Notes: generated by a model not told the origin, from the letters alone. DNA of 64,000 nt from Brachypodium distachyon (GCF_000005505.3 NC_016134.3:24069584-24133583), one strand, 5' to 3'. Positions 34,865-49,613 are shown, counted from the stretch's first letter. Numbers and translations are program-made.

Positions 34865-37527
34865 ATGGAGAAGGGGCAGGAGATAGCAGCATCCCCCGGC
34901 CGTGCGAAAGTTTCTGAGCAGCACGCCATTGATGTAGCCATCGTGGAGCACGGCAGCGGCGACGGCAAGAGCATCGATGCCGCCGGTGCTAATGCCGAGA
35001 AGGAGAGGCTGGCCGTGGTCGAGGAGCCCCAGAAGAAGAAGAGCACCAGGGTGGCAGCTCTTGATGCCTTTAGAGGGCTTACCATTGTGGTACTGAATTG
35101 AACTAGCTAGCAATCCTGTAAAAGATTGACAGTCATCATATATATAAACTGTTAAGAGTTCCATGTGTGCAGGTGATGATACTTGTGGACGATGCCGGCT
35201 CGTCTTACGAGCGGATGGACCACTCGCCGTGGAACGGTTGTACCTTGGCAGACTTTGTCATGCCTTTCTTCCTCTTCATCGTCGGTGTCGCAATCGCCTT
35301 CGCCATGAAGGTTAGTAAGCTAGCACTTTTGTGTGCTAGGGCTCACGCTAGCACTTGCGCTTTTGGGAATTTTGGGTGGCCAGGTAACTGATCATCAGGT
35401 GAACATTTTCTTTCAGAGAGTTCCAAACATGGGTGCTGCTGTTAAGAAGGTCAGCGTCAGAACACTGAAAATGATCTTCTGGGGCCTGCTACTGCAAGGT
35501 AACTATAGTTTTCCATGAACATCTCCCTATAAAATTCTATGTGTATGTTGGCTTGCTTGAGTCCAAAACAGTTTTTGACACTCTTTTGAATTTGATGTTT
35601 GTACCAATGAAGGCGGATACTCGCACGCTCCAGATGACCTTGCCTACGGAGTGGACATGAAGATGATAAGATGGTGTGGCATCCTCCAGGTTCATTTCAT
35701 TTGCCAAAAGAAACAAATTTGTCATTTATTCCATCCACCTGGAGGTCATGACTTATAACACAGAATACTTTCCTTGTGTTTGACGTTGCTTCACCAGAGA
35801 ATAGCTTTGGTGTACTTTGCGGTTGCTCTCATAGAGGTATTCACCACAAAAGTGCGGCCTACCACAGTCCGGTCTGGTCCTTACGCCATTTTCGATGCAT
35901 ACCGGTGGCAATGGTACGATAATATCCCTCTAATAGTCGGGTAGCACTCTAAAGGGTATATTTTCTTATATTTTCCCCAGTTTCAGAATATGATGGAGAT
36001 TCTTGTCATTTCTGACAACCAACAGGTTAGGCGCTTTCATCGTGCTCGTCATATACATGATCACAACATTCTCGCTGTATGTTCCAGACTGGAGCTTTGT
36101 TTACCACAATGATGGTGATATCAATGACGGGAAGCGATTTACGGTACTCCCAACTTAACCAGAGGATATCATACCTGTTGATCTTTCTGTATTTGATACA
36201 GTACTTATGTTTACAGGTACAATGTGGTGTGAGGGGCCACCTGGACCCGGCTTGCAACGCAGTGGGCTTTATTGATAGGCAGGTCTGGGGGATTAACCAT
36301 CTCTATTCGCAACCCGTCTGGATCCGAACAAAGGTAGAAACTGTATTCTTATTGTGATAAGATTTATCATTGTTCGAAAATTTATTTAACTAAGCTAATT
36401 GATATACTGCAAATTAAGCTAGAAACAGCAAGTCTGACCTATGTGCACTGAATTACCTTGAATAGGATTGTACATTTAGCTCACCAGAAACAGGTAAACT
36501 CCGAGATGATGCTCCTGCATGGTGTCTTGGACCATTCGAACCAGAAGGATTGTTAAGGTTTGAAATCTGACAACATAAGCTAGATAAAACTAAATTTATC
36601 TTCATCAGATCAACATTGAAGTAAATTTCCATAATTTATGTTTCAGTTCCATATCGTCGATTATATCAGGGACAATTGGAATCCACTATGGCCATGTTCT
36701 AATCCATTTCAAGGTTTATTATCTACAACATTATAGTTTTACCTTTGAATTGTGATAAATGCAACTTTGACATGAAAGTTTCTGAATATCAGACCCATAA
36801 GGAAAGACTGACACACTGGCTTTCGATGGGCTTTGCACTCCTCTTGCTCGGCATTCTCCTCCACTTCACAAATGGTATTTCCATAAATCTATTTTTGATA
36901 CATGAACTAATTGTGAAATCAGAAACTTACATCCATCATTCTCCCGTTGTAGCTATTCCAATAAACAAGCAACTCTACAGCTTCAGTTACATTTGCTTCA
37001 CTGGCGGCGCTGCTGGCATCGTTCTTTCAGCTTTTTACGCACTGGTACTGTTTATCATTAGTTCTTGGCAGATGAAATTTCTGCACTTCCATGAGCTCTT
37101 TCATAATGATTTACTTCTTTCCTTTTCATATTGATAGATTGATGTTTGGGGCCTGAGAGTACCATTCTTGTTCCTCGAATGGATTGGCATGAACGCCATG
37201 CTTGTGTTCGTCCTTGCCGCACAGGGAATATTTGCTGCATTTATGAATGGATGGTACTATGAGTCACAAGATAAAACTCTTGTAAGTAATAAGTGAAGAT
37301 GAACTCGTAGTAAGAACATGCTGGCATCTGGGGCCTGTTTTTGTTTGAGCTTATCTGTTTGTGCCTTTCTACTTTGGCAGGTTAACTGGATCCAACAGCA
37401 TGTGTTTGTTAATGTCTGGCATTCAGAAAATCTGGGGAATCTGCTGTATGTCATATTTGGAGAGATCCTGTTCTGGGGTGTTGTGTCTGGCATCTTGCAC
37501 AAATTGGGGATTTACTGGAAACTATGA
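34865..37527 (+). CDS. heparan-alpha-glucosaminide N-acetyltransferase-like membrane protein
   Basis: Thirteen exons join in frame to 498 residues: 34865-35089, 35173-35310, 35417-35498, 35613-35689, 35798-35913, 36026-36143, 36217-36333, 36466-36557, 36647-36713, 36793-36874, 36953-37044, 37138-37281 and 37381-37527. Every intron begins GT and ends AG. The soluble N-terminus (about 60 residues, Ala/Glu/Lys-rich) is followed by LDAFRGLTIV, then DDAG...DHSPWNGCTLADFVMPFFLF. His92 in DHSPWNG aligns with the acetyl-accepting His of human HGSNAT. Many hydrophobic segments follow, for example FFLFIVGVAIAFAM, HWLSMGFALLLLGILLHF and the C-terminal VIFGEILFWGVVSG. The animal enzyme moves acetyl groups from acetyl-CoA across the lysosomal membrane to heparan sulfate. 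Plants lack heparan sulfate, so the substrate here is unknown. The gene appears complete and intact. Exon edges are my reading, fixed by frame and family motifs. Confidence 0.93.
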
Positions 37528-38357
37528 GACTTCAGTGTGTACAATGGACAAGCAACATCTGTTATTTATTTTTTTCAGCAGTAAATTTGGTTGTTCATTT
37601 CCATGTAACATTAATTTGCATGATTGTTGTAAAAAAACACTGTGATATACGTCTCCTTGCCATTCTCAAAGTTCTGAACTGCAAATGTATTTTTCTTTTT
37701 TTGCTAACAGTAATAATTAATAAATACACCAAATTAAGCACTGGTTAGCCTGTTGGTCAAGTAGAGGTTTGACTTATGGCATTAGATAGAAGTATGACCT
37801 ACCATACCATAAATTAACAACCGTCGATAGGGCATGCATGGATCTTCAGGGACAACTAAAGCTCTTAAGCTACTCAAATCGGTCAGAATCTCATAGAGAA
37901 CGCAGAGCTTGGAGAACATGGCGAAGCAACTTGCCACGGTGCCCCCTCAGGGATCAGCAGACAAGCCTGCCTGTCCTACCCCGTCTTGAGAGTTGAGACA
38001 AATTAAGCCTCATATCATTGGACTTTGCTTGTTCTAATTAACTCTGTTGAACTAGCAAGAAACAAACGAGAAGGCGGCACAGCGCTGTCTCTCTGCTCCC
38101 CTTATCGTATTCGTGGTAATCATGCAAGGCTTCTATTTTTTTTGTCCCTTCTTCATTTCTTGATTCTGTGATGTCAAAGTGCTATCCGTTTGTAAGAACA
38201 AGAAGGCTTTGTCGTGAACTGTTCGGACAAAGTGGCATACATAGGGCACAAAAGTTTCCGAATGCTGTTTTTAGAATAACGATCTGGCTTATTTATTCGA
38301 TGAACTGATTGAGAAAACTACTTTTCTTTGCGTTGTTGCTAATTAGGTTTTTTTGTA
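37528..38357. other. 3' flank of the HGSNAT-like gene
   Basis: The T-rich stretch after the stop, with TAATAATTAATAAATA near 37710, probably contains the 3' UTR and polyadenylation signal. No other gene is seen. Confidence 0.4.
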
Positions 38358-38448
38358 CTCCCCGATTCATAATTAATGTCTTAGACTTTGTACTAATTTA
38401 ATATAAAATTGTACTAAGTTTGAGACACTTATTATGGATCGGAGGGAG
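38358..38448. mobile_element. Stowaway MITE (91 bp)
   Basis: CTCCCCGATTCATAATTAAT and ATTATGGATCGGAGGGAG are inverted ends flanked by TA (38356-38357 and 38449-38450). The arms continue into CTTAGACTTTGTACTAA / GTACTAAGTTTGAGAC. Confidence 0.9.
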
Positions 38449-38450
38449 TA

Positions 38451-41400
38451 GTAGGCTGCTGCATACAACTTCAGTGCCCTTTCAAAAAAAAAAGCATACA
38501 CAACTTCAGTAACTCCTGACTTGAATCAGCATGGGGGAACATGCACTGGTGACATAGGGCTTTGTTCTCCAAACTTAACCTGGCAACCATTCAATTCTCT
38601 CATTATTTGTCTTGTGTTTTGATCTGTTATGTTACCGTTTGTCATTTGTCAAGGAAACAAGGTCCTGGTTTGAGCTATTAGATTCAAGATTTACTATTAA
38701 ATTCAGAGAAAGATTGCCATTGTTCCATAGGAAGTTACTACTAGGTTTTTGGACAACTGGCTTTTTTGAATAAAACTTCAGTGAACTATGCATACATCTG
38801 TTGAGTTCCACTAAATATCTACAAAATTCCAGTCTAAGATTAATTAGGATGAAAAGAAAATTGTGTACAGCTAAAAAAAGGGTTTGCTTTGGAGGAATCT
38901 GGAGCCTCTAGATGAATTGTTAATTTACCGGTGTTAAAAAACACTCAACAAAGATAATATATATGTCCATACCGGGAGCTAAAGACGGTTCCGTAGCGTC
39001 CTTGTCATCACGAGTGCCAAAAACGCTCCTCTACACACGCAACCGGGAGCCAAAACGCTACGGATGATGCTTTGTTTCGTGCAGGAAAGATAGTCAACGG
39101 ATCGCACGGACAGCATATGAACTGAAACCGTGGACGCTGGATTGGTTACCGTTTACTGTCGGATTGTAATGTCTTGACCGGGCCGGTGATCCCCTGCTGC
39201 TTGGGGCCTGATTACAAAATTATGTTGCCTGCCTTCACCATAGTTTCTGATATTACCTCCGGCTATATAATCTCAGTGTCAGAGTCACAGGTCTCTGGAT
39301 CTTGCGTCTTCTGCTGCTGATCTGCCATGCATTAAATCCTGCACGCAACACATACAAATGCTGCCTGCCATGAACACTGTGTGATCAGAGAGCAGTGGAC
39401 GAGTTAATGAATTGTGCATACCGGTGCGTGTGTGGTCAGTCAAACAGTAGAATGACTCAACGGTTAACTGAATGCGTCTAGATGGACCAACGGCAATGGA
39501 TTTAAGACACAAAAACAAACTTATCAGCTTCTGCAGGTTCACTGAATTGATCGGTTAATTTTACTTAATTAATGCAAGGTGTCATGTGCGATGTCTTCTC
39601 TTGCAAATCGGAGAACATGCATAGAATCTGTCCGGCATGGTTAACGGTAAGCAAAACCATCGGATCATGATTACCTTCTTTAGGTCAAAAGAAAAGGTAG
39701 AATTTCAATTTATTTTTTTGTAGTCAACTATTAGCCGAATTTAGATTACATCCTAACCAGAGTTCTAATTGATTACCGTCCCGCAAATGCATTTTCCACT
39801 ATCACGGTAAATAGGTTAACTAAACAATTTCCTATTGGGAAATTTGAACATAACCAGGTAGCTCTACCTACTAGCTACACTATTCATCGTACATTCAGTT
39901 TGAGAACTAGGTATGCATTTGTGGCCGGAATCATAAGGTTCAACAAATAATCATCTTTAAAAGTTAGATTAAACTTTCATCATAAACCATTTTATGTTTA
40001 GACCCTGTTTAGACCCTTGGATCGATCATTACCAAGGCAGTTTTCATTAAATAATGTGATTGTGATTCCACACATGCATGTGGCAACAAGCCTTCTGATT
40101 TGAAGAATGAAGTTTAACAAATATGGAGATTTAGAAGTAGACAATAAAAAATAGAAAATTTCCAGAAAGTTTTGAAGAAAAATAAAAAATAGAGAAGAAA
40201 AGGTGGGGAATGATTCCAAAACATGTGAAGTTTCATAAATAAAGAAATGTCAATCCCAAACGGTGGTTTTGGCTTTGAGCACATTGAACATAGTACCCTT
40301 TAATTTAATGTTAATATTATTCAATTAGTTTTGTTTTTTTTCTTGAGTTTTCCTGTTATCCAAGAATACATATTATTTCCATTCAATTTCAAATCCCCAA
40401 AGATTTAGCAACTCTCTAAATTTTTTTCATTTGAAAACACTAAAAAAGTAGGGAAACTGAAAAAAAGAAAAGAAGAACATGTTAGCAATACCATGGCTAG
40501 TTTTTTGAAACTTATGACGCTTTACTTGAAATGATTGAACTTTGTTTATTGCTTGTGTTCTCTTTTCTCTTGTTTTTTTTATATTTTATTTTCAGTTTAA
40601 ATCTAAGAATACCTAATTTATCATATACTATTTCAACTTATATTGCTGGGTATGCTGATTGGGCATCCATGTGTGCAAAACTCATCGTCACATCATAGAA
40701 AACAAATTTGCAATGATCAAGGTCGAACAAACTATAAACTACTAGCTAAAAGCATGTGCGTGTTGCTACGACATAGAAGAAAATCGAATTAGAGTGTTAA
40801 TAAAAAATGTTCGTGCTGTACATACACGTCACAATAGTTTGTAACTATATTAACGACTGCTTGGAGGCTGTATGTGTATACACATTTGTGATGTCCAATA
40901 CATGTAGAGCGAACAGTTAGCACAGTTTTGTTGGGCGGCTGTTGTTGCAATTATTGCGAACAGAGAACAGTTTTGCTGTGGTTGTTGTTGCAAACAGTTA
41001 GCACTTTTTTTCTTTTCATTTAGACACATATACTAACTAACTCCATCTTGATCACCAGGTGTATATGCATGCAAGGCCTAGGCACCATGGAGTATCTCAG
41101 TATCCACATGGCCGGAGGGAGAAGGGTTGACCTTCACAGCTAACAGTTGCGCATGCATGCATGGATGGATCCATTGACTCTGAAAGGTCAACAACCTGGC
41201 CATCAGCGAAACACAGAGCTAGCTAGCTAGCTAGTGACATCGCAACAGCTAGCTTGCCTACCACAAGGCAACTGATGCATGCGTTTAGTCAAAGCAATGC
41301 AGCGTCCGATCTCAGTGCATGGCCGAACGATCTGGATTCTGGTCCAACTAATTTCTGGCCTTCTGGGTGGTGTGACCCAGGATCTGGAATTGTGGCGCAC

Positions 41401-41610
41401 AATACATGGCCAGGGTGCACTCCAAATTAATCTCCAATTCACGTAGTACGTCCATGTGACCTCTCGTTGAATTAATGTGTGGTGGGCAAACGCAGGCAAA
41501 GCGCGTGGACTATATGCAATGATGCAAAAGCTTGTCGTCCAAGTGTAGAGGCGGCTGTGCGTTACGTACATACTGCGCGTCAGTAATTTGCTTGGTAAGG
41601 AATGGGGAGT
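38451..41610. other. intergenic, AT-rich, nothing recognised
   Basis: Over 3 kb of mostly AT-rich DNA has no convincing gene. A GGATGGATCC / GCATGCATGCATGG palindromic patch lies near 41150-41170, and (GCTA)n is at 41219-41234. Confidence 0.45.
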
Positions 41611-41615
41611 TAATC

Positions 41616-42825
<1,210 letters not shown>

Positions 42826-43240
42826 TTTCGTGGCATCTTCAAAGACAAAGAAAGAAAGAAAGAAAGAAAATCGAATAGATTCAGATTTCGAGGTGTTTGA
42901 TTAATTTCAGCTTATTCTTTTGCCCAACAACAGCTTCGTGCTGCTAATTAAGAGCACGTACACGGTAGATGATGATGGGAAGGATCCATGCCGGCCGGCA
43001 GCTATTCGTGATGATGCCACCACGTAGCCAAATCAAATAAAATAGCCTCCTCTTGCGCTACATGCCCTCTAGCTAGGATGATGACATGTGATCTGTCTGG
43101 GGCTCACACCTAGGTGGCAATGGCATCCGCATGGCGCCCGGGCTAACAACGTGTCGACTTGTGTGACGATGGAGCAGGTCTGGTTGGGGGAAAAGTTACA
43201 AGCGTCACGGCCTTGTCGACCTAGTACTATGTTAGGTGAT
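42826..43240. other. intergenic, nothing recognised
   Basis: This stretch includes (AAAG)n at 42846-42868. No gene is seen. Confidence 0.45.
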
Positions 43241-43284
43241 TTGGGTGTGTTTGGTTTGATTTCAAAGTGTTCCATGCCAAGTAT

Positions 43285-43659
43285 TGTTACGAACACCACA
43301 AGTAAAAACGAAAAACGAAGAAGAAATCACAGAATAAGAACACATGGATTTAACGTGGAAACGCTCTCAAACAACGAGAAAAAAAACCCCGGGCGGCAGC
43401 CAGCGAAATCTCACTATATGAGGAGTGTTTACAACGTCAGGAAGGTTCTGCAGATGCAGCTCGTGCGAACTCTGTCCAAAACGGCGGCTTACAAGGGGTA
43501 TATATAGCAGGAGCATTAGGAGAAGTTAGATCCGTAACGGGCACACCGGAAGTTCCGCTAATTCTTAAATATCCGGAAGTTCCGCATTTTCCCGAAAAGT
43601 AACAGAGAGCAATTGGGCCGGAACTTCCGGCCACTGGGAAATTTGGATCGCATCCAACA
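43285..43659 (-). repeat. Copia 3' LTR (375 bp)
   Basis: TGTTACGAAC...CATCCAACA pairs with the LTR at 50734-51159. It is about 50 bases shorter, lacking parts of a region with repeated GGAAGTTCCG-type palindromes. In the first 95 bases the two LTRs differ by about 11 substitutions and one indel, so the insertion is not recent. Confidence 0.92.
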
Positions 43660-43943
43660 AAATCCACCTTGAGAAAAATTTCTCCTTGTAGCAAATTTCT
43701 CCTTGTAGCATGAACAGCAACAACTCCTGAATCAATAAAAAAAAACACTTTCGGCGCCAACATCCACTAGGCGCTAAACAGTTATACCAACAAGCTTGAG
43801 TATAGTTGAAACTTAGCAATAGGAACAGGCTTTGTCATCATATCAGCAGGATTATCATGAGTGTTGATATTGCATACCTTCAATTTACCTTGTGCAACAA
43901 TGTCGCGAACAAAATAATACTTGACATCAATGTGCTTGGTTCT

Positions 43944-44944
43944 CTAGTGAAGCATCTGATCCTTAGTAAGGTAATTAGCACTTTTATTGTCACAAAACAG
44001 GTTAATGCAAGAAACATCTTGACAAAGCTCAGCATATAAACCCTTCAACCAAACAGATTCTTTGCGAGCTTCAGAAATAGCCATATATTCTGCTTCGGTT
44101 GTAGATTGAGTAACAACTGGTTGTAGTGTTGCCTTCCAACTCACAGCACATCCACCTACCGTGAACACATAACCTGTGAGGGATCTCCTCTTATGCAAGT
44201 CGGCAGCAAAATCTGAATCCACATAGACAACGAGTCCCTCATCAGTCTTGCCAAACTTCAAGCAAGTATTGGATGTGCCACGGAGGTACTTGAAAATCCA
44301 CTGAACAGCTTTCCAATGTTCTTTACCGGGATTAGCCATGTAATGGCTGACCAAACTCATAGCATATGATAAATCAGTACATGTACAAACCATGGCATAC
44401 ATCAAGGAACCAACAGCACTAGAATAGGGAACTCGTGACATATACTCAATATCTTCATCAGAAGTAGGACATTGCAACGCTAACAACTTGAAATGAGAAG
44501 CAATAGGAGTACTAACATACTTTGCATCATGCATATACGATGAAGAACTTTCTCAATGTAACTTTGCTGACTAAGAAATAGCAATCTAGACTTTTTGTCC
44601 CTTTTAATTTTCATACCTAGGATTTTCTTAGCAGCACCAAGATCCTTCATCTGAAATTCACTACTTAATTGTGCCTTCAAAGTAGTGATTACTTTCATGC
44701 TCTTGGCAGCAATTAACATATCATCAACATATAACAGCAAGTATATAGGTGATAACTGACATACTGAGATCTAGTAAAGCCACGTGAGATCATAAATGAA
44801 TCAAACCTTTTATACCACTGTCTAGGAGATTGCTTCAAACCATAGAGGGACTTCTTCAACTTACACACAAACTCCTCTTTGAAGGCACTATGAACCCTTC
44901 CGGTTGGTCCATGTATATTTCCTCCTACCTCTGCATGCAAAAAT
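43944..44944 (-). pseudogene. Copia pol 3' part: reverse transcriptase and RNase H
   Basis: On the minus strand the RT half downstream of the CACTA insertion runs from 44944 down. It includes LKKSLYGLKQSPRQWYKRF, then the catalytic LLYVDDMLIAA near 44700-44735, and KDLGAAKKILGMKI. RNase H follows with YVDSDFAADLHKRRSLTGY, STTEAEYMA and FCDNKSA. The frame shifts near 44740 and again near 44530, and the C-terminus reaches about 43944. The domain order RT-RNase H after integrase marks it as Copia. It could not be translated as one product. Confidence 0.88.
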
Positions 44945-47900
44945 TACTACTAGAATCCACAAGTTTCCCTAGAGGCAAATACTCTAGGTGAAAGTAGAAA
45001 AACCTTAGGTGAAGGCTTCAGCTAGGGACTGCTCTAGGGAAAAAACCCTAGGTATAGTATGGTGGAGAAAAAGGTCTTTACCTAGGGGCATTTCGAGAGC
45101 TCTAGGGGAACATTTCTTTCCCTAGTGGCTGGAACTCTAGGGAAAGAAATCACATGGAAGCTCTATGCCATATCATCTTCTTTTCCTAGAGGACTTTACC
45201 AACAAGAATCTGAAATACACTCTAGGGAACCATATTGGAATTCGTACTTACCATATATGAATTCATATTGACTATATTTAAATTCATGACCAATAGAAAC
45301 CGCACATAACACAATTTTTTTTGTAAATCTCAATATTCATTCAAATAACATGTCCATGGCAGTAGCAAGTGTTGTTGCTACACCCAAAAACAAATCTCAT
45401 TACAACCATAACAGATAGTAAATGGCTAGAGTTTGCTATGCCAAAAAACATGACTCAACATGTCAATTATTGTCACACATGAGTATATAGCCAGAGTTAG
45501 CTACACTGAAAAACTGCATACCCAAAACCTATTCAGTTCCTGCATTTGGTTGCTCATGAGCAGCAACGAGAAAGTGAGTGCTCATGCTCCAGACTCATTG
45601 AAGAAACCTCCAAATAACCCATCTTCATATGCAGCAGGCTCGTGGGTAGAAACATTTGACCTGACATTGTGCTCCTGAAAATAATATGACACTCATTTTA
45701 GGAGTTTGATGAATACATATTGTAGCATCAAGATATATATAAAGTGGTAGTAATTAACAATATCTCATCAGCAAACTATTATGTACTTTAAGCTAATAGC
45801 AAATCTACATGTACTCTCTCTGTTCATATATGCAACATGGATGAAACGATAATTTCAATTAGCTCTCCATTATTTAATTGGGCGCATACTCAACTGAGAA
45901 CATAAGAAATGACAACATTGAATTTAAGTGAAGTGTGAGACTGCGTGAGAGAGACGACGGCAGCACTAGAAACATAGCATGGAGTACATGTATACACAAA
46001 AGCACATATAGTGTTTGCTCATTTCTGGGCGGCATACATGTATACACAAAAGCACACAAAAACATGGCATGGAGTACATGCATACACAAAAGATCTTTGA
46101 GCCAAATTAATTAACTGTCAAATATATTAATGTAACTAGAAATGCAGCACAACAACTATAAATGTCAAAGCAGGGGCCATACCAGCCCCCTCCATCTCCT
46201 AGGCGCCGCACAAGCACCATCCTCCACTAGGATCTGCAAGATGTCAAAGCAGTGGAGCAACTGCATTATGATGGGCAGTCACCATCTGCAGTAGTGAAGA
46301 TTTGAGAGGAAGGAACAATCTTGGTTGATTAGTTTTGTGTCCTATGATCCAACCAATTCCAAACAGGTTAGTATTTATTTTGCACACATCGCCATTCTTT
46401 GAAAGCAAAATAAAAAATTGCCCGTGGAGAGAAAATTACTATCGCTAGACTAATTATTCTGTGTTATCTAATCAATTCAGATATAACTATGTGTGGTATA
46501 AGTTTGACTTCTATTGAACTGAAGCTCCGATGCATATCCCTGTAGGTCAGTATGGTTCTTCAGAAATACCAAGCTTCAGAACATTTAATTATGAACAGCA
46601 GGCTTCACAAAATTGCTCCTTCAAAATGTGTACAAGAACATCAAATCATTTTAACTCTCTATCGCATATAGGCACCGCATACACATAAGAGAATTCCAAG
46701 TCACCCATGTACATCACAAAATAGCCATCTCAAACACAGAGGCATCCATGCCGCAAACAAAGTAGCCATCGCAGGCTTTATTTCAAATGGCACTGGGTTT
46801 TATTTCAGAAGACATACCTGAAAAGTGGAATGATTTGCGTGTTCTTGAGCACACATGATTGGAGAATTTTTGCTGTCATTCAAAATCTCTAAAACAAGAG
46901 GTGAGCTTTGAAAATAGCTACTTCTTTCTTTATATGTCAAGTTGAGAGAGATGATTGCATACATGATTTGGAGATCCAAGTGAAGTTTGACAAGACCATG
47001 AAATAATTAGAGACAAAAGATAATGCTACCTCTAATATTAATTATCTGAATATGCCCAAATAAAAAACCACAAATTAGCATAAGCAGTAGCCAATAGTTT
47101 CACTTGAGAACTTGGAATAAAAATCTGATCAAAATGATGAAGTTAATTGATGATGAATATATTAGTGCCTTCTTATAGTTCAGATTTCAAGCTTATGTAT
47201 ACATTCCAAATTCCTAATTTCAGACTAACATCATGTACATTGATGCTAAGCAAATGCAAATCTAATCAACAGCCACAGTTTACTAGTGTAAAATAGTACA
47301 TATCAAAATCGCTAGGGGGGAAGGGGGGTGGAAGGGGGATGGGCTCACCATGGACAGATTACCGGGATGGGTGATGGCGACGGTTGGGAGGTGGCTGTCG
47401 GAGCAGCGGACCGCGACCACCATGGGCTCCCTGCGGCGGGCCGCCTCGAGCAGCAGGGGAAGGCAAGTCCACCACCGGCCTCCCTTGTGGCCTAGTCCGA
47501 TGGATACGGACCCAGGACGGCCAGATCTCGTGGAGTGAAAGGGCTCGGACCCCTACTGTCAGTCTGGTGAGGAGAACGGCGCGAGCAGGCCGAGGAGCAG
47601 TGGCGGCGGGGAAGGGATGAAGCAGGCCAGCAGGGAGAGGGGCGGCGTAGGGAGGACGGAGAGAAGAGGGGAGAGAAGGGAGCGGTGCCGGCGGCGGTGG
47701 GCGCGGCGGGGCGGCGCGGGCACGGTGGAGAGGGGAAGGGCAGGCCGGGCAGTGTGGAGACGACGAGAGGGGAAAGGAGATGGATTTGTTTTTTTCTTTT
47801 TTACTGAGAAGAGGAGATGGGAAGATATTTTGCTCTGTCTCGCATGGGTGCCTCAAGAGCCAGCAAGGCATTCTTTACCTAGGGCTAAAATTAACTCTAG

Positions 47901-48046
47901 GTATAGTTTACTTCATATTTGTTTTTGAATGCATATTCTCTTTACCTAGAGTTGCACTGTTTGCACCTCTACTTTACCTAGAAAAGAGAAATTAGCTCTA
48001 AGTAAAGAGTTTTTGCCCTAGGGAAAATTGCGTTTTCTAGTAGTGA
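44945..48046. mobile_element. non-autonomous CACTA (En/Spm-type) element, 3.1 kb
   Basis: The right end, read in reverse, begins CACTACTAGAAAACGCAATT. The left end begins TACTACTAGAATCCACAAG, with one changed first base. AAT flanks both sides (44942-44944 and 48047-48049), giving the 3-base duplication of CACTA transposons. Subterminal CTCTAGGG/CCCTAGAG motifs repeat at both ends (44970-45230 and 47875-48025), as expected for transposase binding. No transposase is visible. A GC-rich block lies at 47330-47780. It interrupts the Copia RT domain between codons for DVKTAF and LHAE. Confidence 0.9.
47330..47800 (-). other. GC-rich gene-like block inside the CACTA element
   Basis: This block is far more GC-rich than the rest of the element. 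Open frames run through it on both strands, the longest being 170 codons on the minus strand (47359-47871), Pro/Arg/Ala-rich. I recognise no domain. It could be the promoter and first exon of a lost transposase gene, or captured host DNA. Confidence 0.35.
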
Positions 48047-48049
48047 ATG

Positions 48050-49613
48050 CAGTCTTCACATCTAACTGCTCAAGCTCAAGATCATGCATAGCAACAACAT
48101 CCCATGTGCCATTCTTCTCAAGAGATTGCATCTCCTCTTGCATGGCAGACAACCACTTCACACGGTCGCCGGAAACAACTGCTTCATTATATGGGGCTGG
48201 TTCACTATCATGCTCCACCTATTCTGCATAACTCAAAGCATAATAAACAAGATCACACTCTTCAATTAAACGCGGGCGAGGACCTTTATTTCTCTTTGGA
48301 CGGTCAGCTGCAATAGACCGTGTGGGTTGCTGCAAAACAGGTGGTGAGGTTGGAACAATATAATCATTATTATCATCATTATTATCATCATTATTATCAT
48401 CATTGTTCCCATCATCATTACCATTATCAACCTGAGCATCATCGTTGTCAACAATTTCATCAACGTGCTCCACCTGCACTCTAAGTCTCTCCTCTTCAAT
48501 GCGAGAGGCATCAGTGGACAAAGTATCATGATATATAACTTTTTTATTAAAGACAACATTCCTGCTCAGCAAAATCTTTTTAGCTTCAAGATTCCACAAC
48601 CTGAAAGCTTTAACTCCAGAACCATAGCAAAAAAAAAATGCACTTAACAACTATAGGCTCTAGCTTTTCATTATCAACGTGAGCATAAACGGTGCAACCA
48701 AAAACTCTCAACTGTGAATAATCAGCAGGTTTACCAAACCATACCTCAATGGAGGTTTCTTGTCAAGTGAAATAGAAGGTGACCTGTTTATGAGGTAGCA
48801 TGCGGTGGAAGCTACCTCAGCCCAAAAACGCCTGCCCAAACCTGCATTGGACAGCATGCAACGGGCCCTCGAGATGATGGTTCTATTCATGCGTTCAGCC
48901 ACGCCATTTTGCTGTGGAGTACGAGCAACCGTGTAGTGCCTAACCACACCATCATTGCTGCAAAACTCCTCAAACTCATCAGAAACGAATTCACCACCAT
49001 TATCAGTACGCAAAAAATTTACCTTCCTTTCAATTTGCTTTTGTACCGTAACTTTCCACTTCTTGAATGCACCAAAAACATCAGATTTATGTTTCAAAAA
49101 ATAAGGCCAAACTTTTCTTGAGTAATCATCAATAATGGTAAATATGTAATTAGCACCACCAATAGAAGTCTTACGGGAGGGTCCCCAAACATCAGCATGC
49201 ACATAATCTAATATGCCTTTGGTGGTATGAACGGAAAAAATGAACTTAACCCTTTTGTGCTTACCATAAACGCAGTGCTCACAAAACTCAATCTTACTCA
49301 AGTTGCAGCCGTCGATGAGCTCTCTCTTGACCAACTCTGCCATCCCATGTTCACTCATATGCCCAAGACGCATATGCCATAGATTCATTTTTGCGCAATC
49401 ATCAGAATCATTAGGTGTAACGGCAGCAGCAAAACCAGACAAAGTGGTACCTCTAAGAACATATAATTTGGCAGAATTCATATCACCTATCATGTGAATG
49501 AGAGAACCTCTAGATACCTTCAAAAGTCTACGCTCTCCAACGTACTTGTACCCGTCACAATCCATGGTACTAAGTGAGATCAAATTTCTTGTCATGCTTG
49601 GTATGTGCTTCAC
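48050..49613 (-). pseudogene. Copia pol 5' part: integrase and start of RT
   Basis: Minus-strand frames give the integrase: HMRLGHMSEHGM...CEHCVYGKHKR (HHCC zinc finger), then DYVHADVWGP, TDNGGEFVSDEF and QQNGVAERMNRT, which hold the D, D and E catalytic positions. The linker has a repeated Asn/Asp run (NNDDNNDD, near 48362-48425) coded by ATT/ATC repeats. The RT domain begins with WLSAMQEEMQSLEKNGTWDV and is cut at DVKTAF by the CACTA element. Frameshifts occur near 48700 and 48220. Confidence 0.88.

Noticed and set aside
39990..40262. Possible MITE with CCCTGTTTAGACCC and CCAAACGGTGG ends
   Set aside because: The ends match poorly as inverted repeats and no target duplication was found.
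48362..48425. ATT/ATC repeat resembling a microsatellite
   Set aside because: It lies in the Copia pol linker and codes an Asn/Asp run, so it is part of the element rather than an independent repeat.
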